This document shows positions 1-14,512 of a stretch of 64,000 nucleotides of DNA, one piece after another (the first letter of the stretch is position 1; every line of letters begins with the position of its first letter). A program made the position numbers and the translations under genes. The stretch covers positions 13,030,923 through 13,094,922 of the forward strand of contig BSYO01000022.1 in the NCBI GenBank assembly GCA_033239525.1. Direction: 5' to 3'. The stretch comes from Nepenthes gracilis (taxonomy: Eukaryota; Streptophyta; Magnoliopsida; Caryophyllales; Nepenthaceae). Under the pieces are notes generated by a model. It saw only the letters and a list, made by a program, of their open reading frames with translations, searched no databases and was not told the origin of the DNA.

Positions 1-2156
1 TATTATTAGGATGGCGCTCGATGTTCGTGCATGGTACCCTGATGCAAAGATGTCAAATTGGGTTACACAATACTCGTATGAGGGTCAATTGAGAATCGAT
101 CAATAGTTGTTTAAGCAGCAAAAAATATTGAAAAGTTGCGCAATATCTATATAAGAGTTGGCCGAAGATTAGTTGAAACTCAACAAAGTGGTGTGTGATG
201 GGTACTTGAAAAGCGCACTTACGTGGTTCATCGAGGAAAGCCATGCCAGATGTATGCCTGAGGGATGCACAAATGTGGCTCATCTAAAAAGGTTACACAT
301 AATGCGCACTTGAGGGGTGTTTATGCATCGTTTGTCCAAGGAGGTTACGCCTAATCCGCGCTTGTGTACTGCTTTTGAAATAAGTCGCGCTTAACATGAT
401 TTTTGAGCATCTGAAATCATCTTCTCATACAAGGAGCATCGCACAAAGAGATGGAAAATAAAAAGAGAGAAAAGGAAAATGTTCGATATCCAATTGAGAT
501 CCAATTTGAATTCATTCTTTAGTAAAGCCAAATACGTTGTTCTAGTATGGATTTCTAGAACATATAACTATTTATTGCTCTTATTTCCCAACAAATTTTC
601 TCTTATGGATTGTTAAGTGTAATGAGGGGGTTGGTATTCAACTATTCTTCACTCAGGTTTGTAGTAAAGGAATTTAAAAAATAATTATTTATAATTAGCA
701 CTATCATTATAATAGATTTATTTAAAATTTATAACATAATTTTTCTTGCGGTTTAAAGGGTTTTCCATGTTAGAAAGTTTTATATATTATTATATTCTTT
801 GTACTCATAAATTTGGTGATTAATATTTGACGCGGAATTGAGTTTATTCTACTGTGATAGGTATACGTATTTTAGTCAAATCACAATACTTTATCACCAT
901 AATGCATTATCTTGGGGCACACCAATGTTATTTGTAAAGAAGGATCTTAGATTTCTATGACCTATATTGATCATTGCAATTGAATAAAGTGACTATTTGG
1001 AGTAAGTATCCCATTTTTTGATGTTGTTCACTCCTTTGATCACTCCAGGGTGATTAACTTTTTTTATATTTAACTTATAATTCAATGATTATAAAATTAT
1101 TATTTTAAAGCATATAAAATTATATGCCAAATTTAGACAAATATTTTACACATTAGGAAACATAATTACATCACTTGATATGAAGTGCTAACTAAAAATA
1201 TGTTTGTTTTAATAATTGAAATTATCATTTAAAGTTTTCTATGACTTGAAAAATTAATCATTTGTTTACCATTAATTTGATGACAAAATTAAAAGCAATT
1301 ATATTGTAATAATTTAAAAGATTATTATTATTATTAAAATGGATATATTATTAATAGTTACACTAACTTTATTGGCAAACATATGCCATAGATTAGGTTA
1401 TAAATTAACAAAAACTACTTAGCATAGAGACTATCAATTTAGCAATCTTAGTTCAACTCATTACCTTAATAGTTTAGGCTCAAATGAATTGAGTTTACGT
1501 TTTCAACGAAGCCAAATTTACAGGTTTAATATTAAATACATATAATGCGGTAAACAATATAAAAATAAATGTCATTTACATAACAGTAAATACATTCAAT
1601 ATTGCAAAAAAAATACACAAGAAAAAAAATTCTTATTTTGAAATAATAAAGAACCTCAATAACTCTTTATACTTTGAAAACCCAAATGAAAAAAAAAGGG
1701 GGGGTCCTATTAGAATTACAGTTAGAATCAATACCTTTAGTCAGTGGTTGTTTTATCTTTCACGTTGTCTACTTTCGTAGTGATAACACAAGCGACCAAT
1801 TAGTTGTAGGCTTCTCCCCAACATAAAGGCATCCTTTCCGTAATGGATGAGGGATATGAATTTCACAAGACATGACAAATTATGTCAAATAAGCACTCAT
1901 TTGAAAATACAGAATGGGGGTCTGAGATTTACATTGTCAAATAGGCAGAGCTTCCGACTGCCTAAAGGAAACAATCGAATGAAGGGGAAAAGACGATCAA
2001 AACATGTGAAATTTGGATTGCATTTTGGTTGATGCATACATCCATCATCCATCTAGAGATGGATGATGGTCGGCAGCCCCCCAACATATTTCTAAAAGGC
2101 TCACAGAGAGAGAGAGAGACTATAAAGTATTGGCACTAGTAGTAGTGCCAGCCAGC
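1..2156. other. AT-rich intergenic DNA downstream of the PAT gene
   Basis: No coding frame with recognisable protein character was found on either strand; the longest open frames are 61-76 codons with no family motif. The segment has homopolymer runs, including A followed by G around 1686-1706, and a short GA microsatellite near 2103-2120. The part nearest 2157 should contain the 3' UTR of the minus-strand S-acyltransferase gene, but I could not identify a poly(A) signal with confidence. The first 430 bases contain several GCGCTT/GCGCACTT words and end in a purine-rich stretch, which loosely recalls the LTR-like repeats elsewhere in the window; this resemblance is weak. Confidence 0.5.
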
Positions 2157-5100
2157 CTAACTATCACCAGCTCCAGCCCCATCATCCTTCAAAACAGAAC
2201 ACAGAACCTGTCTAGATATATACGTCTCGAGCTCCATGGACATCTCTGTTAATTTCAAGTCAAAGTTGTTTCTGTATCTTTGAGGAGTTGTGCTGGAGAA
2301 CATAGTTGGAGAGCTAGAGATGACTCGTCTCCTTGGGCTCGAAAGCCTCCCCCTACCGTCCTTGGGAATGATAGGTGTCAAGTTCAGTCCTCTACTAATC
2401 AGATTCTTTTCTGGGTGGTGGTGGTTCATTAGTGGTCCACTTTTTGTCTCGAATGGTAGAGGATTCAAAGACTCATGTTCAACCGACTCATTCTGTTTCA
2501 CCCTCCTCTCTTTTGCCTGCTGCTCAGCCGCTCTCAAATACTTCTCTTTACTCATCTTTATCAGTTTCCATGGGTCAATGCTTGCACGGTAGCCTTGGTT
2601 CTTGTGGAAGGAAGAAGACCTCTCAGATTCTGGATCAATTTGTATTGATAATTGTCCTGCCCGCTGAAAATTCGTTAGCAAGTTAGTGAAGAGCACAGGC
2701 TTAGTGGGGGGAATGTCACCAGAGTGCACATATGCATAGGCAATCCATATGGAAGCAGCCTTTGAATGCTTTACCTGACTTGCTCTCTCTCTGCACATTA
2801 AATTAGCCATAAAATTTTGCTTTTTATATGAATCATTTTCAATGCTTTCATCGGATGATGAGTCTGAATCATCCAGCTGCAAGAATTCATTCTCCTCCTT
2901 CATAGCCAGTATGTAGTCATATGTTCTCATTCCCTAGAACAAAAATAAAACGACATAGCTTTTTTTAGCTAATAGAGCAAGGGCCAGGAATTATTTGAAC
3001 GATGCAATTTCAGGCAAATGTGGACTTTGCAACTCTCCAATAATAATGAGACCAGGGTGTTTAATTTTCATCAGATTAATACAATAGGCAACATTTAAGT
3101 GACGTGCATTTGGAGATGATTATTATGAAGTACATGCCATGTAACCATCACAATGTATGTAAACCACAACATAGCTTCCTCGAGATTTTAGCTAGATGAA
3201 ACAATTAAACCGTTCTGTTCTTTGTAGTTGATAGATAAACGTAGATGGACAGCACATGGCAAGTGTATGATTAAGATTCTACATAATATTGACATAATGT
3301 AAGACTCTCTTTCACTATCGATGTCATCCAACAGATTCTGTTGGTCGGATAGGGTATTAAATTATGACTCTATTTTACACTCCCTATCAAGTGTTTGGGT
3401 TGAATCTCTTCAGCCTCCTTGACAGAGTGCTATAGTCACTGTAGCAAGCTCCTAAGTGGGTTATAGCTAATTGGCTATTGGCTGTGTCACGACCCTTCTG
3501 GCATCCCCTTCCAAATAAGCAAGGTTCAGGCAGGGTCATCACATCTAGTACCCAAAGGAAAACCTATTTTCTTTTGTGTTTTGGGCCAAATGAGCTGCTT
3601 AGAGAAAAACAATAACAAGGCTTTTGCAGCTACTCTCCTTCAAAAGACTGGCAACCTATAGGATCTTGAATCTTGACCTACAAGATACAGGGGCAACTTC
3701 AACCATTTGTAGGGAAGTGTTGCATAATATAAAGGATAAAAATATTATGCTTGAAACTTACTGATGCAAGAAAGGAAAAATAACAGAGAGAAAGAGAAAC
3801 GAAAAAAGAGAGAATTAGAAAAGAGAGCACAGAGAAGAGAGAAGTAGAGATTATTAGAGAAAAAGGAAGGGCAATTATAATTTTTTAATATTAATTCAAC
3901 TCATCAATCAATGTTAAAACAGAATAGTTAGGGCTCTGATATATAAGTGTTATGCTCTTAGGTTATTTAGGAAATTAACATAATTTTTTAATTAATTATG
4001 ACTTAGAGTAAGGAAATAAAAAATATATATAATATTACTAAAATATCATAGGATTTTCAAAATTATAAAATTTTAAAATCTTCAAAATATTATAAAATAT
4101 GAAAACAAATCCATAATCAAAATCAAATAAAATAAAATTTCTCTAATTTTTTGATATCCGTATCAACTCTTCCGGGGTGATTGAGATTCAAGCCCATCTA
4201 GTAAGGAAATAATAAAATATAACATTCTCAAAATATCATGAGACCACCAAAATTATAAAATCTCTAAGATGTTATAAAATATGAAAATAAATTAATAACT
4301 AAAATCAAATAAAATAAAATCTTAATATATCCACATCAACTATCTCGAGGTGGCTGAGACTCATCCTCGTTGAGTAAGGAAATAATAAAATATAACATTC
4401 GTAAAAAATATTATGATTACTAAAATTATAAAATGTCGAAACCTTCAAGATATTACAAAATATAAAAATAAATCAATAATTAAAATTAAATAAAATAAAA
4501 TCTCACTAATTTTTGGATGTACGCATTAACTATCTCGAGGTGGCTAAGGGTCAACCCCATTGAGTAAGACTTTTATCATCAATCCCCTAACTACAAGTTA
4601 AGTGGTTGTGCAATACTCCTTCAATGCCTATAGCCATGTGTGAGTGATAGTTGAAACCTGCAAAAGCTACCAACTTCTGAATGATAGGAACTCCAACTTG
4701 ATGATAGTTGTTCCTACTAACTCTGATAGAACTCCAAATATTTGGATCTAACCGTTGAAATGTCTCTTCAAAAATCCAAACAGAATCAATCCGAATCCGA
4801 TCGTCTAACACAACGAATAAGTAAGCATTGAATTTTTTCATCCTTGATAAACAAAATTGGCTAATCTAAAATAATATTAATTTTATATTTGTATACCGGT
4901 AGAGTTAATAATTATGTAGGTTTGGATAAAGTTTAAATATTTAGAAGATCTAGGAAACTTTAAATGGATCATCTGGCAGGTTGAAATTATCTTTATAAGT
5001 AATTAAGATTTTGACATTGAAAGTATAATGAAAACTAAAATAAGATAGAATATCAATAACATATGTATTTAGTCCAATTAGTTATTATTTTAAATGAACC

Positions 5101-8100
5101 AGCATTATATGCCTACAATTTAGAAACAGCCTATGTGGATGCCACTATAATCTAAATTGAACTATGACATAATCCCTAATATTAAATTTAACCTATCTTT
5201 TATACAAATCAGTTCGAAATTTATATAATATATTACTAGCTTTTATAAAATATGAATCCCAAATTATTTTTTTAATGATGACTAATTAATTAAGATTAAT
5301 AAGAATATCAATGTTAAATAATTTTTTGGGTCAAAATCAATTTTCTGACTAGATTACATCAAACCGAGTGACATTTGACCGGTACCTGACCTACGCATAT
5401 GCATATTTTAGATAATAAGGTCGCGCTTAAAGGACATATCTAGGGCACTTATACATATTTTAGGTAGATTGGTCATACTCAATTTGTGCCCAAAGGACAC
5501 ACATGTATATTTGAAATAGAATATAAGCACTTAATGCGTGTCTAAGAGAAATTCATGCACAATATGATTTATACCTTAACATCTGATGCACACTTGATAG
5601 TCTCACATATGGTAATTTTCTATAAAAGACCCCCTTGAAGGATTTTCAATCATTTAGCTGCGACTCCCAAAAAGAAAAGAGAGAGAATTGAGAAAGACCG
5701 GAGAGAAAAAAGGCTAAAGAATGAGAAACCAAGTGATATTTAGGAGATCTTTGATAATTTCAAGTATAAGATAAGTACATTTAAGTCATCTTTTTTTATT
5801 GCTGAATTTTCATTACTTATCTGATCTTTTCTTGTTCCAAATGCTCAGGCATGTACTATAGCTAATGCGTTATTACTTTATATGCATGTAATCTCACTCT
5901 GTTTTTATGAAAGTTTTATGAAATATATATCTTAAAACATACACATCATATTTAAATACCGGTTTTCTATAACAATTTTTTTATATGTTCTTAAATATTG
6001 TTTGTTACCGTTAGATGTCTTTAATTTCAAATTATATGCTTCCGCAAGTTTTAAGTTAACCCAAGACTATTTTTTCATGCTTCATAAATGGAAAAAACTA
6101 AAGAAAACTAAAGTTCATGCTTCACTTATGTTGTTGGATTCTTACAATAGTAGTTCATGCATATTTATAAAATTATCTTAATGCTGTTTTTGCAAGTTAA
6201 AAAAAGAGAGTTACAAACTAAAATTCCTACATGATTTATGATATACTGCATGTAATATATTTTTAAAAATAAGAAGAAAACTTATATAAATTTGATGATA
6301 AAGATATTGTCTCCGGTATAAGAAACTATGAAGGATATGTTCGTATTTGATTAAAGTTTTCAATACAATTATAAACAGACAATTATAGAGAATTAACAAA
6401 ATATATTATAATATTTTTTAATATATTATAAGTAAAATTAAATGTCACACTTATCATCTGTAGGTTGAAAATAGCATTTAGCTCTATTTATAGGGCTATA
6501 TGTATGATGGCTCACCTATGAATTTTGAATAGTAACATATAGCCTTTGATTATATGAAAATAATCATAACCTAAACTTTGATTATTCACGATTTGTTGGT
6601 GAAATTATCACTAATCTTTGATCCCTAAATTTTTAGCATAGTTTGAGCATATTTCAAGCATTGCACGGCTTATTAAATCATTGATTAATTCAGATTATGC
6701 ATGATATGTTTACGAATTATTATTATCGTGTTCTAGTTAATCGATCTTGACATATTCCAACATGTTTTTGATGTATATATGTTTAATTATAAAAATTATA
6801 TGCGTAAATGTGTAATTAGTTTATCCTTACTTCTATTTTTACTCACCTTTTAGCTAGACGGTTTGGACTTGCTTGCAAGCGATAAGCTGGAAGGATACCT
6901 ATTCGAGAGCTACAGCAGGATGTTGGATTTCAATTTTATATATTATTTAATTGTAAGAACAATAGTTTTAAATTATTAGTTTACTTCAACGGTTAAGTAT
7001 TATAATTTCATGTGGTTATGTGATATGATGTCAGTTTATGAGTTGATATCAATTTATTTCAATAGTTCGGGTGGATTAAGATGTTCGATTACTCTGATTT
7101 TTAGTTTGAATACTTATTCATGCATATATTTTAAGGTCATATATGGTCAGTATCCGAAGCAACTGTCAAGTGTAGTATTTCGAATACTAAGATTTGATAT
7201 ATTCTTATTTACTTCGAGTCTTATGTTGGCATTTAATTATTAGGTTTGCATCCCAATACTATTTTACGATTTTTGGTTGATGGAATGAATAATTGAATTT
7301 CAGATAATAGAGGACAAATCGAATTTATGCTAATTAAAGATTATGAATTAACATAGTTGTATTTCGGTATTAGGAAGTGACAACCTCCAATTATTTATTG
7401 ATCTTGATATGTAAATCATAGAAGACTTGTGTAGAAGTTTCAGCTGACATTGACACATTAGCATGTAAAGACATTAGAATAAGATATAAAGGTATCCTAG
7501 ATTTGTAGCCATACACAAACTCAAATGGAATCATGCCTATATACCTATTGACAAAGCTATTAAAAATCAAGTCCCAAATTTTAAAATTTTCTTGAACCAA
7601 ATAACTTATTAAGCTTTCTAAACTCTGATTAACAATTTCAATTTAATCATCTGTCTGCAAGTAACTGATAAAACAAACATCTCTATTATATAATAATTTT
7701 AGTAAGACTATATAATTTGACAATCTCATCAAAATAAGGTCTAACAACCCAAAAAGTATCAAAAGTTTTTCTACAATAGATGAAGTAGGCAATTTTAGAG
7801 AAACATCCACAGTGACAAAAATAAAGTCATGCTTTTTAGGGGGTATGTGGGAGTCATAGCATAAAATTCATACTCATATCCTACCAGAGGCAACTGTTAT
7901 AGACAAAAGGGTATAGATTCCAGTGTTTTGCTTCTTATACTTCACTAGTTGGCATATTCAATAAGTATTAACTATTTTAATCACATCTTTCTTCAAACTA
8001 GACCAGTAAAATTGTCGTTCAATCTCATCTTATTTTATCACGTTCAAAATGGCTAGATAAGTTGCCGGCATGAACCTCCTAGACTATGAAATCTATAACA

Positions 8101-11100
8101 GATATTCTAGGATACTACTTTTATTGGCTCAAAACAAATATCCATCCTGAATGCGAAAACCATCCATGGTATCCAAATGTCTGCTTTGCAAAGCTAGAAA
8201 CAAGTTAATAAAGTCAAGACAAGACCCATATTCTCCATTAATTCTCTTGAATCCAATAACCTTAACTTGAATAACAGACAACAACGACACTCAATGGCTT
8301 AAGGTATCTGTTGTTTGTGTTTCGACTCCTTTCTTATATTTTAAGATAAAAGAATAGGATTGTAAACATTTAACCCAATGACCAAACTGATGATTCAATT
8401 TCTTTTGAGAGCTAAAAAACAAAAAACCTTATTATCTGGATAAAGAACAAACTTACGAGATAAAAAAGTAATAGTGCTAGTAGCGTAAAATTTGCACAAC
8501 TGCATATAACTCCTTATCATAAATGGAATATATTTACTTGGTATCATTCAACTTTTTACAAAAGTACGTAATGAGATGACGCACTTGGCTAAGAACTCTA
8601 TATTCCTCCACCTAACATTTCACACTCTACCTCAAATGCCATAGAAAAGTCGGGGAGCCAAATGACATGGGCTGTCATCATCCTCCTTTTTTATACTCTT
8701 AAAGGTTTTAACAGTATCACAAAACCAATAAAATTCACTTTTCTTCACACAATGAGAGGAGCCATGATTGTGCCAAACCTCTTAATGAATCGATAATAAA
8801 AAGTAGTGAAACCATGAAAAACTTTAAACATCGTGAGCAGATTTGGATTGTATGGATATTTGTAGGATCAGTAAAGACTCCGTCAAAGAAAATTATGAAG
8901 CTCAAGAAAACAATCCTATCTAAAAAGAAGGAACACTTCTTAAGATTAACAAACAGATTCTGCTTTCTAAGGGAAATAAAACCAGTGTAAGATGATCTAA
9001 GTATTGTTCCTTAGTTTTACTATAAATAAGAATATTATCAAAATATATCACTAGAAACTATCCTATAAAAGCTTAAAAGCCTACATCATGACTCTTGTAA
9101 AGGTATTTGATGCATTAGATAGCCTAAAAAGTAAAACCGACCACTCATAAAAGTCGTCTGTCTTGAAAGCTGTCTCCACTCATCCTCCAAGCAAATCCTA
9201 ATTTGATGGTAACCGCTCATCCTCCAGGCAAATCCTAACATGGTGGTAACCACCTTTTAAATTGATCATAGATAAGATTTTTCTACTAGATATCATATCT
9301 AATATATCATCAAACCTAGGGATGAAGAAACGGTACTTCACGATGATTTTATTGATGATTCTACTATCTACGCACATCCTCTACGATCCATCTTTTTAAG
9401 TGTCGAGAGCGGACAATCCACATAAACTCATACTCTCTCGAACAAATTCCTTATGAAGGAATTCCTCAACTTGCCTTTAGAACTTAGTATGCTCAATAGG
9501 ATTCATCTTATAATAAAATAAATTTGAGAACTCATTCTAGACAATGTCAAAAACATATTAAATATCATGCAAAGGTGGTAAATGATTTAGGAGGTCTTCA
9601 GAAAAGACATATTGAAAGTTTTAAAAGACTTGATAGGCCAAAAGAACTTCTAGAAAAATAACTATAAACACAACAGACTTGCCTACGACTGTACCTTCAA
9701 ACATTATAGGGCAAATAATAGGTAATACTTTCATCCTTATTACATCCTTTCCTTTATTGTGAATGAAAAGTTTGGGGAACATAGGATGGAGATAAAGTTT
9801 CTTGCCCCGGTAAGTAAAAAAAAATGAGTTAGAACAACCTTAGATTATTATATCTAAGTTGTATAACCAAGGTCGACCTAGAATAATATTACCTACATCT
9901 ATTGGAATGGTGTCATATTTTTAGTTACTCGCACATTTCAGTAAGAAGCAAAACTTTGCAGGTGGATCCTCTTCACCACCAAAACCAAGAAGGGTGATTT
10001 AATCCTATAATATGGCTTGCAAAAAGATTGGCCATGACATGGTGCAATGTGAATGTGAATAGCCATTGATGTTGCAGAATTGCAAGTTGTATTGGTGTCC
10101 ACCACTCTCTTTTGTTTGCCACTATTACCGGGATTTGAGGGTGGCCTTCAACTTGATAAACTTCAATTAAATTGGCCGAATTTCTAATCTGCAGTTTTGA
10201 ATCTTTAGAAAGTCAAATAGTTAACCTAATTAGTTGGCCTTAAAAGATGCGGCGAAAATAAACAAATAGACTTCATATCTAAGCTGTGAATCATAAGTCA
10301 AGATAAAACCACCTGGGGGCCAAACTTCTTTAATTGAAGCCCCAAAATCACTTTTGTCACCAGTTAGAAAACGAGAGTGAGCGCACAATGCATGTGAATT
10401 TTATAGCAATTTCAAAAAAAGGAAAACTGCTTATTGACAGTGGATAGTGACAACTGGGAAGGCTTGAGGAGGACAAGTTGAAGGGTTTATAGTAGGTGAT
10501 GGCATGAATGAATTCATGTGGTGGTTTCTCAGGTTGCAAAAAATTTGGGAGGGTCAAAATATATGGATTCAAGGGACGAGGATGTCAGCTTGGATTGCCA
10601 GCAAGTTATGTGTGGTTGGAAAATGTGGGCAAGGATATGGTGCTGGCTGTGCTTTGGGCTTGCATTTTGTTATTGTGAGGGTGTTGGGGGTGTTTTGTTC
10701 ATGATGGTGTGAATTATGTTGTCTAATAAGCTGGTGGAAATCTAGTATGGCAGTGGTACTCAACAAGGGAACTCGTGTGTTTCAAGAGCATGAGCTGCAG
10801 CAGCACTGAAGCTTGGATACCAATTGATGTGGTCCTATATAACCAAATAACCACAAAACCAACTCAAATGCAATCCTAAAGCTGAAAAATAAGAAGAGTA
10901 CTGTGCGTATCGTAAAGTTTCACCCCTAACTCCATATATTAACTCCAAGTAGCTAAAAGATAAATGTAAATCAGATTTCTCTAATTATCTAAAATTACCA
11001 AATTAAGCATTGAAGCTTTGCTCCACCATGGAATTTGGGCCTCTAAGGGTTAAGATTTGGCCAGATCTATGAGGAAAATAACAATTAGGACATAGTGCAT

Positions 11101-13430
11101 CATCATACAAGTTTGATAACATATATTTGGGAAGAAATCATGAGAAGCACCTTTTGAATGAGGACAAAATGGAATAAGAAAAGTTGCCCCACAGCTGCTG
11201 AACCATATGCAGCCATTAGAACCAACAAAACCTGTGAGATTCAACCAAAGACAATAATAAGTAAAAGGACCTCTGAGAAGACGGATAACATGATGACAAG
11301 AAGAAAGGCAAATATTACAGATATCGCTGCAAGGACTCCACTAGGGAACTCCACATAAAGCCTCTTTGCCAATTCTCGATCTATCCCTTTCCTATCAGTA
11401 AAGCACCTAATGAATATGGCAATTGCTGTTCCTCCTTCTATGAGAAGCTGGAATGATAGCATTTGGTTTAGCACAGGATCATCCAAATATCATACAAATG
11501 GCAAAGTATTTCTAGAGCCAGGACAAAGATGATTCCATGGAATGGATATGAAAAAACTGACCATTAACAACACGGAGATCATTAGAAGAATAAACGTCGT
11601 ATAGTTCTTCTTTCCTACACAATTGTTCAACCACTGCAGCAATAGATGAACCATAACATAGGTCAGTTCATAAATCCATGTTCTTCCATCATGTCCACAA
11701 ATAAGAATAGCAAATATGGGTGATGAAGGCATAATTTTACCCTACAATGGTGATCAAACCCCTCCACACAGCGGTTACAGGTCCTACAATGTTTGCTATG
11801 CTTTTTAATCTGCAAAATTAGAAAAGCGGTAAACAGGGAGTTACACGAATGACTTTAATTACATGGTTTGAGTTAGCACATAACGCTTGTCCTCCTGGAA
11901 AAAGAAGAACACAAAACAAAATATGCGCCAAATTATATTTAACTTGACTTGAAAATTGATTGCAATGAAATGTAAAATGATTACTGTGACTTTTAAAAAA
12001 TCCTCCATTTCCATTTAGGCTTATTTAAAAAAAAATTTACCCTACAAGTGTAAGTGGCTTCTTACATTGTAGGCTCTGGAAATGTTAGATTGTAAGCAGC
12101 CCTCCCCTACATCGTACAAAGGCTTCATTAAGGCTTATTGAGTGAAAAATCTCTTTGTTACGTCTTTAAGTTGCACGCTTTCAAATCAATCTCCAAACAA
12201 AGACACATATATGCGACAATAAATAATGCAACTAACCACAGCGTCACACAAGGTGCAAAATGATATGTCATCCACTTTTGGGTCCACCGAAGTCGCATCA
12301 TCCTTTGAGACAAGGGGAAAGGGAAGCAAGGGCTCCATTTGAATATTAGTTACCCATGGATCCATATAGTTCCTCCTTATACAAGTCTTGAGGATTTTGA
12401 GCTCCAACCGTCTGAAAGACCTCGTAATGATCTGGCCAAATATAAACCCATAATTCAGCTTTGAGAAGCCTTCAGATTTAGCTTTCGTTTTCTTCCTAAA
12501 TCTGCTTTTGTCAGTCGGATCAATGGCAGTGCACCTAACGAAGAGGAATATAACTGCAAGTGCCTGCAGACAAAACCAAATAATTGAATATTTGATGAAC
12601 TGAAGTGATCTATAGCTGCAGTATTGACGTTAAAAGACGATGACAGGGCATTTTCTCACCACAATTGAAAAGCTTGTCGTGACGATGATTTCGACAATTC
12701 TGTTGCCAAGAAAAAGCCCGAGGAAACAATAAAAGGCAGTGACTAGAAAAATGTACACTCCAATGCCCACCATCTGCAATTGAACAAACAGATGCTGAAA
12801 ATAGGCATTTGCATATTAGAAAGCTTTACAGATGGATTTTAGAAGATCATTTCAATTTACCTCTTTACATTCAATAAAAAAACGGAAAAAGAAACAGATA
12901 CAGTGTATTACTTTTCCAAAATAGCCCACCGCTGACTAGAAAAAATAAACTACATCGTCGAGTTGTGAGTGAAGCCGAAAGTGTATGATCGATGGTAATA
13001 CTCCTCGTTCAAGTAAGTGATTTTCACTATCAAGCGGTGTGACAACAGAATACGAATGAGAGATACTGTCAAGTTAAGAAAAATGGGAAAAACAACTTTG
13101 GTCTAAGCGACTGAATTTGTTGAGTGTCGTTAATCTTATATAAAGAACGATCCTGAGCAGATGAATCAGCATAGAAAAATTACAGCAGAAGCGAAAATAA
13201 GCTTTCGACAGTTTAAGACGGGGGCAGAAAATGAAAGAGAATGACTCAGATGATTACTAGTATCAATTAGTTAAATTATTGGGATATATACGGGATAGGA
13301 AATGAAAGGAAATTTCAAAGGACATGAAATGAAACTTTTCAGAGATTAAATGAAAGGAATTTAGGTTCATATTCACCTGCAAATGATGAAACGGGCGCTG
13401 CCAACCATGACGCCTCACAGTCAAATTCAT
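2157..13430 (-). CDS. PAT18: DHHC protein S-acyltransferase (PAT18/PAT22 type), eight exons
   Basis: Integral-membrane palmitoyltransferase that attaches fatty acids to protein cysteines. Minus-strand exons, all phase 0 with GT-AG borders: 13377-13430, 12660-12773, 12237-12563, 11741-11809, 11562-11633, 11319-11447, 11151-11231, 2157-2933. They join to about 540 codons without a stop. The N-terminus reads [18 protein letters not shown], typical of plant PATs. The cysteine-rich domain spans residues 157-193: [13 protein letters not shown], catalytic D184-H-H-C187, then WLNNC. Hydrophobic segments fall near residues 19-45, 50-66, 198-225 and 248-278. The cytosolic tail starts [11 protein letters not shown], then an acidic DSDSSSDES stretch and Ser/Arg-rich sequence. 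The usual DPG motif reads IDPTD here. Intron 7 (2934-11150) is 8.2 kb and full of repeats, yet its splice sites look intact. The ATG at 13430 is the first in-frame Met. The symbol is by recalled resemblance; PAT22 or another clade member is possible. Confidence 0.9.
4007..4575. repeat. Tandem repeat, three units of about 173-193 bp
   Basis: Units begin with AGTAAGGAAAT at 4007, 4200 and 4373, and the same opening word recurs at 4563. Each unit carries an AT-rich body (ATAAAATAT, AAATCAAATAAAATAAAATCT) and then a less AT-rich tail with the words ATCAACT, TCGAGGTGGCT and GAGACTCA. The units have diverged but align along their full length. The array lies in the last intron of the S-acyltransferase gene. 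No coding potential was seen. Confidence 0.75.
5260..6660 (+). repeat. LTR-like dispersed repeat, partner of 51755-53228
   Basis: The region aligns in patches with the core of the 3' LTR at 51755-53228. Shared stretches include the GATAATAAGG and GCGCTTA words, a purine-rich GAGAAAGA block, CTTGTTCCAAAT followed by GCATGTA, and TATAGCCTTTGATTAT with its flanks (6540 and 53137). A TATAAA-like word at 5622, before a purine-rich leader, fits an LTR promoter reading rightward, but this is inference. Borders are approximate. It lies inside intron 7 of the S-acyltransferase gene. Confidence 0.55.
7391..10300 (-). mobile_element. Decayed Ty3/gypsy polyprotein (protease, RT, integrase)
   Basis: Minus-strand translation in shifting frames gives the domains in the expected order. 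Near 9870-9900 is the end of a retropepsin-like domain (ILGRPWLYN). At 9240-9400 is reverse transcriptase ([24 protein letters not shown]) with a stop where the family has Trp in DGSWRMCVD. At 9100-9180 is the KTDDFYEW stretch. At 7391-8000 is integrase ([42 protein letters not shown]). A short local duplication at 9176-9240 repeats the ICLEDEW segment. Many stops and shifts show a dead copy. A PBS-like TTGGTATCC on the minus strand near 10820-10828 may mark the original 5' end, but no LTR pair was recognised. It sits in intron 7 of the S-acyltransferase gene. Confidence 0.85.
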
Positions 13431-14512
13431 GGGAGTGAACTTTCTGCTTATCACCCAAGACGCAGGCTGAAACTCAGCGAAGCTTGAATTCTGCGTTTAC
13501 TCTTACGGATCCAATAGGAGCTACATTAACTTAAGACGGAGGAGGAGGAACGCTCAACACCCAAATTGTTTGATAGGAGGAATCTGAATGCGTCATTGAT
13601 ACTGCAGAGCCCAGCCTTTTCAAAGTTGGACGCAGGAGAAGTTCACGCTTCTAACGCTCACACTTCATCGCTCTTCCAACCCATCACACTTCTCCCCAGC
13701 CGACAACGGTCGATTCTTATTTTTGAAATTTGAAAGTTTTTCAATTAGGTCCACTTTAGGATAGGTGAATTCAATTGGGTCTCGCCCCTTTTTTCTCTTC
13801 AAGTAGGAAAAATATCCGTACAATTTCATTTTATTTTATTTTATTCTTTTCAACTTTTTCCCCCTCTCCACTCTTCTCTTAAATTTATGCTTTACCCCTT
13901 TTTATTTTATTCTTATATAACTTAATATTATATTTTAAAAAATTAATAAATTTATCATATTACTATGCTAAACAACAAAAAAAAACTTTAAAATAAGCTT
14001 TTGATGCTTTTAGATTTTTTAAAGGTTATATGTACATGACTAAAAAATCAATCAATTTTGTTTAAAATTTTACTTTATATAAATTGACATAAAAATTAAA
14101 TTTCCAAATAAAATTTTACTTTGTAGCTTCTCCTTAGAATATAAAAACGTTACCCCTTCTGCCAATTTCAGCCTTTTTTTTTTTTTTTCATAAAAGCCAT
14201 CTCTTTTTTTGTTGTGCCTTTTCTTTTTCACATGGTATGAAAACTCTCATATCATAAAATTGAATGTCATTTATTGTTACTTATTTAAAAAAAAAAAAGA
14301 TATCATTTACTGTTACATAAGTGTTAGCAAAATATTCACTGGGTTAGATAAAAGTGTTGAATAAAACTGACATTATCAACTATACTACAATCATTATTTT
14401 TACAAATGCAATATTTTTTAATGACTTTTATGTTACCATTAACAGCGACTATTATTTTTCTAAATAGTTAAAAGTAGTTCTATTTTTAATAATATGTAGG
14501 TTTCTAATTTTA
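13431..14512. other. Upstream region of the S-acyltransferase gene
   Basis: This should hold the minus-strand 5' UTR and promoter of the S-acyltransferase gene. From about 13500 to 13720 the sequence is less AT-rich, as expected near a plant transcription start; further out it becomes AT-rich with poly(T) and poly(A) runs (14166-14190, 14287-14300). I could not place a TATA box or start site. No open frame with protein character was found. Confidence 0.4.

Noticed and set aside
2290..2686. Plus-strand frames of 84 and 100 codons
   Set aside because: Shadows of the last exon of the S-acyltransferase gene, whose minus-strand frame has clear family sequence.
10357..10766. Overlapping plus- and minus-strand frames of 64-71 codons
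   Set aside because: They lie between the gypsy protease remnant and the PBS-like site, so they may be decayed gag, but no gag motif could be read on the minus strand.
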